Positions 29,734-37,204 of a stretch of DNA of 64,000 nt are shown here, in pieces. The first letter of the stretch is position 1. Every line of letters begins with the position of its first letter. This DNA comes from Aeromonas eucrenophila (GTDB taxonomy: Bacteria > Pseudomonadota > Gammaproteobacteria > Enterobacterales > Aeromonadaceae). The stretch is taken from NCBI RefSeq assembly GCF_000819865.1, contig NZ_CDDF01000001.1, forward strand, positions 1 through 64,000, given 5' to 3'. Position numbers and translations under genes: made by a program. The notes beneath the pieces are model-generated. The model was not told the DNA's origin and did not search any database. It was given only the letters and a program-made list of their open reading frames with translations.

Positions 29734-31683
29734 TCAGGGCGTCACGCCGATGACGGGGTAGACGGTCTTTCCCTGGAACACGGTGCGCTCGACCTGGGTG
29801 CCGGCGATCTGCTCCGGGGTGCCGGCCTTGACCAGGGCGAACAGGTCTCTGTCCAGCACGATGAAGTCCGCCGACTTGCCCACCTCGATGGAGCCCGTGA
29901 TGTCTCCCTGGCGCACCGCCCTGGCCCCGTTGATGGTGTAGGCGGCCAGCATCTCGGAGAGGGAGATGCGCTGGCTGGCGCGATACTCGTCGTGGCCATC
30001 CGCCGCTCGCATGATACCGGCGGCCATGTTCTCGAAGGGGCGCGGATCCCGGCTGTCCACCGGGGCATCGCTGCCTGCTACCAGCACGGCGCCGGCCTTG
30101 CGGGTACTCTCCACCGGGTAGAGGGCATCGTGCAGGTAGCCGAGGGGATCATAGATGGCCTCGCTCAAGGACTGGCCCGCTCTGGTCGGCTGGATGAAGG
30201 GGGAGACCAGCATGTCGTAGGCCAGCTGGGGATTGGTCCAGGCATAGGTGAAGGTCAGATAGAGCCCAAGCTCCCCCAGTCGCTTCTGATCGTCGGGATG
30301 GACCACCTGCAGGTGGGCCAGGGTGTGGGGAATGCCGTGATCGCCGTTGCTGGCGCGGGCCGCCTCCAGCGCATCCAGCGCCATCCGGGTGCTGCGATCG
30401 CCGATGCTGTGCATGTGGATGCTGAAACCCTCTTTATCCAGCGCGCTGATGTAGCGCTTCAAGTCCGCATCCTTGTAGTTGACGATGCCGTTGCTGCCCG
30501 CGTCCTCGCTGTCGGCCGTGATGGTGACATCGCTGCTGGCGGGATCCATGGCCAGGTGGGGGCGGTGGTAGTTCTCCAGCATACCGGCGTTGGGCAGGAA
30601 GACGGGATCCGTGAAAGGATCCCCTTCTATCACGCCGTCGAGGAAGATCTTGACCGCATCGGCCTTGATCAGCGGATCCTCGGCAAAGCTGTCCCTGACG
30701 GCTCTGGCCTTGGCCAGGTGGCCGGCGAGATCGAGCTTGCCGCTGAAATCATCGTCGTGGAAGCAGGTCGCAGCGGTGACGCGCATGTGCAGCAGATCCT
30801 GCGCCTCCATGTTGCGCAGGCGCTGGCGGATGAAGTCGCTGGCACAGGCATCCTGAATGCCGGTGATGCCGCGCGACGCCATCAGCTCGGAGATGGCCGG
30901 CAGAATCTTGTCATACTGGGCGGCGGCCTGATCGTCGCTCGCGCTCAGCACGCCGCTGTCGGGCACTGGTATGGCGCTGCGGGCCGCATCCCGGATGACG
31001 CCGCTGGTCAAGTCCACGTAGGGGATGAAGTCGGCAAACACGCCCCCCGGCGCCAGGGTGGTGGGGTTGAAGCCGACCACATTGCCGTCCTTGTCTGCGG
31101 CCAGCGCCAGCGCCTGGGAGTTGTAGCCACCGGCGTGGCCGTCGACCCCGGCCAGCATCACCGGGTTGTCCGGCGCCATGGCATCGAGCGCCGAGAGAAC
31201 GGTGGCATAGGTGGCGGTCGGCGTATTGCCGTCATAGGGGGACCACTGATTGACCACCAGCCAGTCCCCCGGTTTGGGGGCGTAGCGGGGCAGGCACTCC
31301 TTGACCTTGGCGGCGAGCTGATCCAGATCGATGCTCTGACCGTCGAGATCGCACATGTCCAGCGCCACAGTGCCGATCAGGTGGATGTGGTTGTCGTGCA
31401 GGCCCGGCAGCACCATCTTGCCTTGCAGATCCACGACCTGGGTTGCCTTGTTCTGATAGGCCTCGGCCCCCTCACGGGAGCCCACGTAGGTGAACTTGCC
31501 ATCGCTGACCACCATGGCCTCGACCTGGCTGCGTTGCCCATCCTGGGTGTGGATCTTACCGTTGAGGTAGAGGGTGTTGGCCGGTGGGGCCTCGCTGCTG
31601 TTGTCCTGTTGGCAGCCAGCGAGCAGGCCGGCGACCAGCAGGGTGGTCAACCCCAACCTGAAGGGGATCTTCTTGCTATCCAT
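29734..31683 (-). CDS. YtcJ-type amidohydrolase lipoprotein
   Basis: A 649-residue metal-dependent hydrolase with a lipoprotein signal peptide: hydrophobic stretch then LLAGC, with lipidation at C23 or so. The next residues (QQDNSS) have no Asp at position +2, so outer-membrane sorting is expected. Amidohydrolase signatures: PGLHDNHIHLIG near residue 95 (the HxH pair) and HMHSIGDRSTRMAL and HTLAHLQVVHP further on, then a C-terminal GSDAPV strand. YtcJ-like enzymes act on amide or ester bonds of unknown natural substrates. Most are cytoplasmic, so the lipid anchor is notable. It is divergent from a TetR gene with twin operators between them. Confidence 0.87.
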   Translation of the reverse strand: MDSKKIPFRLGLTTLLVAGLLAGCQQDNSSEAPPANTLYLNGKIHTQDGQRSQVEAMVVSDGKFTYVGSREGAEAYQNKATQVVDLQGKMVLPGLHDNHIHLIGTVALDMCDLDGQSIDLDQLAAKVKECLPRYAPKPGDWLVVNQWSPYDGNTPTATYATVLSALDAMAPDNPVMLAGVDGHAGGYNSQALALAADKDGNVVGFNPTTLAPGGVFADFIPYVDLTSGVIRDAARSAIPVPDSGVLSASDDQAAAQYDKILPAISELMASRGITGIQDACASDFIRQRLRNMEAQDLLHMRVTAATCFHDDDFSGKLDLAGHLAKARAVRDSFAEDPLIKADAVKIFLDGVIEGDPFTDPVFLPNAGMLENYHRPHLAMDPASSDVTITADSEDAGSNGIVNYKDADLKRYISALDKEGFSIHMHSIGDRSTRMALDALEAARASNGDHGIPHTLAHLQVVHPDDQKRLGELGLYLTFTYAWTNPQLAYDMLVSPFIQPTRAGQSLSEAIYDPLGYLHDALYPVESTRKAGAVLVAGSDAPVDSRDPRPFENMAAGIMRAADGHDEYRASQRISLSEMLAAYTINGARAVRQGDITGSIEVGKSADFIVLDRDLFALVKAGTPEQIAGTQVERTVFQGKTVYPVIGVTP

Positions 31684-31705
31684 AGCGCGCTCTCCTTGAG
31701 TTAAT

Positions 31706-31721
31706 TGCAGTCTTTACTGCA
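31706..31721. promoter_or_regulatory. TetR-type operator 1
   Basis: TGCAGTCTTTACTGCA is a perfect 16-bp inverted repeat (CAGT-N4-ACTG core), 23 bases upstream of the amidohydrolase start and between it and the divergent TetR gene. Confidence 0.65.
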
Positions 31722-31759
31722 GATATGAGCTCCTTGTTTATTGCAGCTATCCTGAAAAA

Positions 31760-31776
31760 TGCCAGTGATTACTGCA
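31760..31776. promoter_or_regulatory. TetR-type operator 2
   Basis: TGCCAGTGATTACTGCA repeats the CAGT-N4-ACTG core of the first operator, with centres 55 bases apart. It lies 73 bases before the TetR-family gene. Confidence 0.6.
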
Positions 31777-31848
31777 TTTTTTTTGGCTTGTGTTTAGCTT
31801 GTCACATCATGTAGTTATGACAACCAGTCACCATGTTGAGGAAACGAG

Positions 31849-32523
31849 ATGGCGGATCATTCACTGCCGACCGAGTTCTGTATGCGGCGCCAGCCCAGGC
31901 AGTTGCGCAGCCAGGACGTGGCGAGCCGCATCGAGCAGGCCGCCCTGGCGCTGTTGCAGGAGCAGGGCTTTGCGGCGCTCAACACCAATGCCATCGCCGC
32001 GCGCGCCGGGGTGGGCATCAAGTCGCTCTATCACCTGTTTCCCAACAAGGAGGCGATCATCTGCCGCCTCGCCCTGGACTGGCTGGCGGCGGTGTGCGAG
32101 GCGCAGGAGGCGATCAAACAGCAGGCCGTCGACTGGCCCCAGAGCCTGCTGCTGCTGGATCAGGCGCTGGAGGCGCTGGATGAGCGTTTCGTCGGTTATG
32201 GCGCGCTCTGGCAGGCGATGGATCTGATCCCGGCGCTGCACGGGGTGGAGCAGGAGCACGAGCGGGGCCAGATTGCCTTCTGGTCCGAGCGACTGCGCCA
32301 TTTTGGCTGCCGTTGGCCCGAGCCCGAGCTGACGACCCTGGTGCGCTACTTCTATCGCACCGCGGACGTGGTCAAGCAGTGCACCAAGGATCAGGGGGAG
32401 CTGGGGCGCCAGATGTGGCAGTTGCACCGACGTTGGAGCGAGCAGCTGGTGGCGGCCGCCATCGCCGAGCCCGATCCCGCCCTGGTGTGGCAGGGGCTGC
32501 CCGGGCTCAGCGTTGGCGCTTGA
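31849..32523 (+). CDS. TetR-family transcriptional regulator
   Basis: A 224-residue repressor. The TetR DNA-binding helices are at residues about 22-68: SRIEQAALALLQEQGF, then TNAIAARAGVGIKSLYHLFPNKEAI (split as TNAIAARAGVG and SLYHLFPNKEAI). The rest is a helical ligand-binding domain. GAGGAAA upstream supports the start. The divergent amidohydrolase lipoprotein gene and the two shared inverted repeats make it the likely local regulator. The ligand is unknown. Confidence 0.88.
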   Translation: MADHSLPTEFCMRRQPRQLRSQDVASRIEQAALALLQEQGFAALNTNAIAARAGVGIKSLYHLFPNKEAIICRLALDWLAAVCEAQEAIKQQAVDWPQSLLLLDQALEALDERFVGYGALWQAMDLIPALHGVEQEHERGQIAFWSERLRHFGCRWPEPELTTLVRYFYRTADVVKQCTKDQGELGRQMWQLHRRWSEQLVAAAIAEPDPALVWQGLPGLSVGA

Positions 32524-32533
32524 GGACGCAGAT

Positions 32534-32572
32534 AAACGAAGAGGGAGTGGCAGCCACTCCCTCTTCGTTTTT
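32534..32572. terminator. bidirectional terminator between tetR-type gene and dadA
   Basis: AAACGAAGAGGGAGTGGC pairs perfectly with GCCACTCCCTCTTCGTTT, followed by more T to the right. It separates two convergent genes. Confidence 0.88.
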
Positions 32573-32592
32573 GCCCCGTGACGGCGAGCGGC

Positions 32593-33846
32593 CTAGCCGT
32601 AGCGGGCCAGGGTCAGGCCCTCGTTGCTGATGGCAGGGGAGTTGCCCGTGATGAGATCCGCCAGCAACTGGCCGGAGCCCGCCGCCATGGTCCAGCCCAG
32701 GGTGCCGTGACCGGTGTTGAGCCACAGGCCCGGAATGGGGCTTGGGCCCACCAGGGGCGTGCCATCCGGCGTCATGGGGCGCAGCCCGGTCCAGAACTCG
32801 GCGCGGGCGAGATCGCCGCCATCCGGGAAGAGATCCCTGACCACCATGGCCAGGGTGTCGTGGCGCCTGGGGTTGAGCGCCAGATTGAAGCCGCTCAGCT
32901 CGGCCATGCCACCGACCCGGATCCGTCGATCGAAGCGGGTGATGGCCACCTTGTAGGTTTCGTCCAGCACTGTACTGCGCGGCGCGGCCTCAGGATCCGT
33001 CATCGGCAGGGTGAGGGAGTAGCCCTTGACCGGGTAGACGGGCAGGGCGATGCCGAGGGGACGCAATAAACCGGTGCCATAGCTGCCGAGAGCACAGACG
33101 ATGGCGTCCGCCTGCCAGCGCCGCTCGCCGGCCCGCACGGCCACGGCGCGACCCCCGGCCAGCTCCACCTCGTCGATGGGGCAATCGAACACAAACTCCA
33201 CCCCGAGTCGCTTGGCCTCGTCCGCCAGCCCCTGGGTGAAGCGAAAACAGTCGCCGGTCTCGTCGCCGGGCAGGCGAAGGCCCCCCAGGATCTTGCCACG
33301 CACCCGCGCCAGCGCGGGCTCTGCCTGCTCGCAACCGGCGGCGTCCAGCGCCTGATGAGGAACGCCGTATTCCTCCAGCACGGCGATGTCCCGCTTGCTG
33401 GCCTCGCGCTGGGCCGCGCTTCGAAACAGCTGCAGGGTACCGAGCTGGCGCCCCTCGTAATCCAGATCAAGCTCGTCCCGCAGCCCCTTCATGCAGTCGC
33501 GACTGTACTCGGCCAGACGCACCATGCGCCCCTTGTTGGTGGCATAGGCCGCCGGGGTGCAGTTGGCAAACATCTGCAACATCCAGCGCAGCTGGAAGGG
33601 ATCCGAGGTGGGCCTTATCGTAAAAGGGGCGTGCTTCTGCAGCATCCACTTCGCCGCCTTGAGGGGAATGCCGGGGGCTGCCCAGGGGGAGGCATAGCCG
33701 GGGGAGATCTGCCCCGCATTGGCATGGCTGGTCTCGCGTGCCACCCCGCCTTGCCGCTCCAGCAGGGTCACCTGATGGCCCGCCTTGGCCAGATACCAGG
33801 CGCTGGTCACCCCGATCACGCCTCCTCCCAATACGACAATCTTCAT
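32593..33846 (-). CDS. dadA: D-amino acid dehydrogenase (DadA-type)
   Basis: A 417-residue FAD enzyme that deaminates D-amino acids (D-alanine best) to keto acids and passes electrons to the respiratory chain at the inner membrane. The FAD motif GGGVIG is at residues 7-12. DadA signatures include [20 protein letters not shown] and the C-terminal [14 protein letters not shown] and [12 protein letters not shown]. Length is that of E. coli DadA (432) less a few residues. No alanine racemase (dadX) gene follows, so it is a lone gene. Related glycine or hydroxyproline oxidases are less likely given the signatures. Confidence 0.92.
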   Translation of the reverse strand: MKIVVLGGGVIGVTSAWYLAKAGHQVTLLERQGGVARETSHANAGQISPGYASPWAAPGIPLKAAKWMLQKHAPFTIRPTSDPFQLRWMLQMFANCTPAAYATNKGRMVRLAEYSRDCMKGLRDELDLDYEGRQLGTLQLFRSAAQREASKRDIAVLEEYGVPHQALDAAGCEQAEPALARVRGKILGGLRLPGDETGDCFRFTQGLADEAKRLGVEFVFDCPIDEVELAGGRAVAVRAGERRWQADAIVCALGSYGTGLLRPLGIALPVYPVKGYSLTLPMTDPEAAPRSTVLDETYKVAITRFDRRIRVGGMAELSGFNLALNPRRHDTLAMVVRDLFPDGGDLARAEFWTGLRPMTPDGTPLVGPSPIPGLWLNTGHGTLGWTMAAGSGQLLADLITGNSPAISNEGLTLARYG

Positions 33847-34123
33847 TCCATCATCCTTGTTGTTGCACCTGGAGTGAATTGCCCCCGATCCCGTTGCCGG
33901 GGAGATTGGCCATCACGGTATCATCGGCAGTGAAATCGGCAAATCCTGTCGCCTAGAAATGTGATTTATCACTGCATTAACATATATAACCAGTGTTTTT
34001 ATCATGCTGAGCGATGGGTTTATGATGTTTGTTGCTGCCATAAAAGATGGCGAGATGAGGGGTCGACGAAAGACAGCCAGGCTGTCAGGCGGGCGGATAG
34101 GAGGGCGAACGTGGCGTGGAGGC
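33847..34123. other. spacer between dadA and pbpG
   Basis: The AT-rich stretch at 33960-34050 is probably the dadA promoter region. I see no gene. The short frames here have no ribosome site. Confidence 0.5.
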
Positions 34124-34154
34124 AACAAAAACCGCAGGCAAGTGGCCTGCGGTT
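34124..34154 (-). terminator. intrinsic terminator of pbpG
   Basis: On the minus strand AACCGCAGGC, loop CACTT, GCCTGCGGTT is followed by TTT, about 20 bases after the pbpG stop. Confidence 0.85.
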
Positions 34155-34174
34155 CTAGGTTGGGCAGAGAGGGG

Positions 34175-35095
34175 TTATTGCGCCGAGAAGAGCTTGGCGG
34201 GGGGCGTGGACTGGGCGGTCAGGGTCGCCCGGCCCGAGGTCTCCAGCCAGGTCTTGATCCGCTTGGCGTCGGCGACCCGCTCATCCGTGGTGTTGGCATG
34301 GAGCAGCACCATGATCACGGGTTCATTGCTGACGGTGGTACCCATCACCAGGCAGCGTCCCGCCTCGCGGATATAGCCGGTCTTGGAGACCAGAATGGGC
34401 CAGCTGCCTTCCCGCACTATGCGGTTGGAGTTGTGATATTGCATCTGGCGCTTGCCGTTGCGCACCAGCCTGTGTTCGGTCGAGGTGTACTGACGGATCA
34501 GCGGGTAGGTGGAGGCCGTTGCCGCTAGCTTGGCCAGATCGTGGGCGGTGGCGACGTTGCGCGGGTTGAGCCCGGTGCTGTCGGCAAAATGGGTGCTCCA
34601 CATGCCGAGCATGCGGGCCTTGGCATTCATCGCCTCGACGAAGGCACGTCGGCCGCCGGGGTAGTTGCGTGCCAGGGCAGAGGCGGCGCGGTTTTCCGAC
34701 GACATCAGGGCGATGTGCAGCATGTCGGCACGGCTCAGGCGAGAGCCGATGGCCAAACGGGAGCCGGTGCCCTTGATCCTGTCCACATCGTCCATGGTGA
34801 CCGTGATGGTCTCGGCGAGCCGCTGATTACCATCCAGCACCACCAGCGCCGTCATCAGCTTGGTGATGGAGGCGATGGGCATCACCCGGTTGGCGTTACG
34901 CTCGGCCAGGATCTCGCCGGTACGGGAGTTGGCGACCACGAAGGCATCGGATCTCAGGGAGAGGTTGGTGCGTTGCTCTAGCAGACGGCTGGAGGAGGTG
35001 GATGTCGCAGAAAACGGGTTGGCATGGGCGCTTTCCATGCTGGCGGGAAGGAGCAAGGCGCCGAACAGCAAGGGAAGAAAAGGACGAATGTTCAT
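34175..35095 (-). CDS. pbpG: D-alanyl-D-alanine endopeptidase (penicillin-binding protein 7)
   Basis: A 306-residue periplasmic peptidoglycan hydrolase that cuts DD-crosslinks. A signal peptide ends near residue 25 (ESAHA). The three active-site motifs of the S11 family are present in order: S76-x-x-K79 (SITK), S133-E-N135 (SEN) and K238-T-G (KTG). Length is close to E. coli PBP7 (310), and the C-terminal membrane anchor of PBP5-type carboxypeptidases is absent. It is a single gene with its own terminator. Confidence 0.94.
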   Translation of the reverse strand: MNIRPFLPLLFGALLLPASMESAHANPFSATSTSSSRLLEQRTNLSLRSDAFVVANSRTGEILAERNANRVMPIASITKLMTALVVLDGNQRLAETITVTMDDVDRIKGTGSRLAIGSRLSRADMLHIALMSSENRAASALARNYPGGRRAFVEAMNAKARMLGMWSTHFADSTGLNPRNVATAHDLAKLAATASTYPLIRQYTSTEHRLVRNGKRQMQYHNSNRIVREGSWPILVSKTGYIREAGRCLVMGTTVSNEPVIMVLLHANTTDERVADAKRIKTWLETSGRATLTAQSTPPAKLFSAQ

Positions 35096-35456
35096 GATTT
35101 GGCTCTACTACGACTCAGGGGGGCATTTGGCTAAGTTATATGACGGGAATTGACGCTTCACAATGCCAAAAGTTCCAATTTTTTATTTTAATGGGACGGT
35201 GATCCTTGAAATCACCGCATCGGCGGCTATATCGCGCCCTTATTCGGCCAGGATCACGTCATTTAGGGGGCTAATAAGCGTCAATATCCCCGTCAGGGAC
35301 GCGCACTATATGCCGGAACTGCCCCTCCGTTACCACTCTTTTTTTACCTATTCTGTTTCCCCGTCATTTCCATCTCCCGCTCCATGAAAAAGCCCCCCGA
35401 CAGCCAGGTGTCCGGCGTCTTGAACTGTCGTGTCTGGGCGGCCATAACATCCGGCA
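35096..35456. other. spacer between pbpG and the end of the nrf operon
   Basis: No supported gene. The part next to pbpG should hold its promoter. At 35383-35440, on the minus strand, an imperfect stem (CGACAG with CTGTCG) ends in GGGGGGCTTTTT and may terminate the nrf transcript. Confidence 0.4.
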
Positions 35457-36638
35457 TTAACCGCCCATGATGCGAGCGGTCTGAATGGCCTGGATCAGTG
35501 CGGCGCGGTTGATGCGGGGACGCTCCTCATCGAGCAGCCGTTGCCACAGGGTGATGGCCTCGCCGTAGCGGCCATGCAGGAAGTGGTCGGAGGCGAGCAG
35601 CATCAGGGCGCTCACTTCCCCGCTGTCGAGCGCGAGCGCGGCATCAAGCAGGCGGTGCGCCTCCGGGGTGAGCCGCTGCCCCGCCTGGTAGTAACGCACC
35701 GTGGCCTGGGCAGCTAGGGTGGCGGCGCTGGCGCCCCCCTCTTGCAGGGCGAGCCGTTGATAGGCGAGCCAGGCGTTCTCGTATTCGTCCCGATACAGAT
35801 AGAGCTGACCGAGCTCGGCCCAACTCTCGAGATCCCTGGGATCCTGTTGCAGCCGCTGGTGCAGGGCGCCGAGTTCCTTGTCCTGCAAGTCGCGGGGGCT
35901 CAGGCCCGCCAGGGGATCGGGGCGCTGCTGATGCCCCTGCCACGCCTGATAACGGCCGGTGCTGGCGTAGAAGAGTGCGACCGATCCCAGCAACAACACC
36001 CCGAGCAACAGCCAGGGCAGGGGGCGGATGCCGGGGCTGGCGGCCATCACCCTGGCGCGCAGGCGCTGCTCGGCGGCCGGGGTGACAGTGGCGAGCCGCG
36101 CCTGCTCCAGCTCTCGATAGAGGCGCGAGTGAGGGGTCAACCCCGCCTGCTGCTCGGCCAGGATCCGCCGGTTCAACTCGGATCTGGGATCCTCGGGCGG
36201 TGCGCCCTGAGGCTGATAGCCGACAAGGGGAGCCCGCACTTTCTGCCGCAGGCTGCGGCGAAGGCGCGCCAGCGCCAGCAGCGTCAGCAGCAGTGGCCCC
36301 CCCCAGAGCAGCAGGGTGCTGGCCTTGAGGGGGGGATCGTAGCGGACGAAATCGCCGAAGCGCTCCGTCATGCGGGCGATCACCTGCTCATCGCTCTGCC
36401 CCTCGTCCACCCAGCGGTAGACCTCGAGGCGCAGATCCCGCGCTATGGGGGAGTTGGACTCCACCAGGTTCTGGTTCTGGCACTGGGGGCAGCGCAGGGC
36501 ACGGGCCAGCTCCTGGGCGCGCGTTTGGAGCTCAGGGTGGCTGAATTGGTAGGTATCGACGCCGCTGGCGAGAGCCCCGAGGCTTATCACTAGCAGCAGG
36601 GCACTGAGGAGGGGGGTGAGCAGAGTGAGGCGTCTCAT
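35457..36638 (-). CDS. fused NrfF-NrfG cytochrome c maturation protein
   Basis: A 393-residue inner-membrane protein. Residues 1-130 are a CcmH/NrfF domain: signal/anchor, then the periplasmic haem-lyase thioredox motif LRCPQCQNQN (C50, C53), then a membrane helix near 103-120. A second helix near 190-210 leads into a TPR region (about 250-390) as in NrfG/CcmI: DLESWAELGQLYLYRDEYENAW is the clearest repeat (split DLESWAELGQLY and LYRDEYENAW). In E. coli nrfF and nrfG are separate genes. Together with NrfE they attach haem to the special CXXCK site of NrfA. The start is the ATG at 36638, overlapping the thioredoxin gene stop as ATGA. Confidence 0.88.
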   Translation of the reverse strand: MRRLTLLTPLLSALLLVISLGALASGVDTYQFSHPELQTRAQELARALRCPQCQNQNLVESNSPIARDLRLEVYRWVDEGQSDEQVIARMTERFGDFVRYDPPLKASTLLLWGGPLLLTLLALARLRRSLRQKVRAPLVGYQPQGAPPEDPRSELNRRILAEQQAGLTPHSRLYRELEQARLATVTPAAEQRLRARVMAASPGIRPLPWLLLGVLLLGSVALFYASTGRYQAWQGHQQRPDPLAGLSPRDLQDKELGALHQRLQQDPRDLESWAELGQLYLYRDEYENAWLAYQRLALQEGGASAATLAAQATVRYYQAGQRLTPEAHRLLDAALALDSGEVSALMLLASDHFLHGRYGEAITLWQRLLDEERPRINRAALIQAIQTARIMGG

Positions 36639-37204
36639 GGGGTGGTTTCCGCCTTGCCCGATGGGGATTGGTTGGCAGCCTTGGCATGGGCCTCGGCGAG
36701 CAGGGGCACAAACTGGCGCTGCCAGATATCCCGGGTCAGCTCGCCGGTGTGGCGAGCGATCAGGGTACCGTCGGCGCCAAACAGATAGGTATCCGGCGTG
36801 CCATAGACCCCGAGCTCCAGGGCCAGCTTGCCGTCCGGATCCGCCAGCACGGCCTGATAGGGGTTTCCCGCCTCGCGCAGCCAGCTGCGTGCCGCCTCGG
36901 CCTTGTCCCGGTAGTTGAGGCCATAGAGAGTCACCGAGCCGGCCAGCTCGACGAGCAAGGGATGCTCGGCGCGGCAAGCCGGGCACCAGCTGGCCCAGAC
37001 GTTGAGCACGAAGGGCTTCCCCTTGAGGTCGTCGGTATGGATGAGCCTGTCGCTAAACAGATCCTGGCTCTGCCAGCTCGGCAGGCCGCGGCCCAGGGTG
37101 GCATCGTCCTGGCTGTAGGGGTTGTTGCCGAGCCCCAACCAGAGCAGGAGGCCGAGGCACAGGGTTATCCCAAGGGGGATGAAGAGACGCAGGCGAGCAC
37201 TCAT
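36635..37204 (-). CDS. DsbE/CcmG-type thiol:disulfide interchange protein of the nrf operon
   Basis: A 189-residue membrane-anchored periplasmic thioredoxin. An N-terminal helix (about 7-25) is followed by a thioredoxin fold with the active-site WCPAC (C74, C77) in NVWASWCPACRAEHP, then the cis-proline region GVYGTPDTYLFG. It reduces the apocytochrome or the NrfF cysteines before haem attachment. E. coli nrf lacks such a gene and borrows the ccm one, so this operon carries its own. It overlaps both neighbours by ATGA junctions, so the three genes are translationally coupled. Confidence 0.9.
   Translation of the reverse strand: MSARLRLFIPLGITLCLGLLLWLGLGNNPYSQDDATLGRGLPSWQSQDLFSDRLIHTDDLKGKPFVLNVWASWCPACRAEHPLLVELAGSVTLYGLNYRDKAEAARSWLREAGNPYQAVLADPDGKLALELGVYGTPDTYLFGADGTLIARHTGELTRDIWQRQFVPLLAEAHAKAANQSPSGKAETTP

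Noticed and set aside
35163-35387. 74-codon frame between pbpG and the nrf operon
   Set aside because: Composition unlike neighbouring genes and no ribosome site. It probably covers the pbpG promoter.
36639-36986. N-terminal 116-codon extension of the NrfF-NrfG frame
   Set aside because: It lies in another frame inside the CcmG-type gene, has arginine/glycine-rich antisense-like sequence, and the ATG at 36638 has the proper signal peptide and ATGA overlap.
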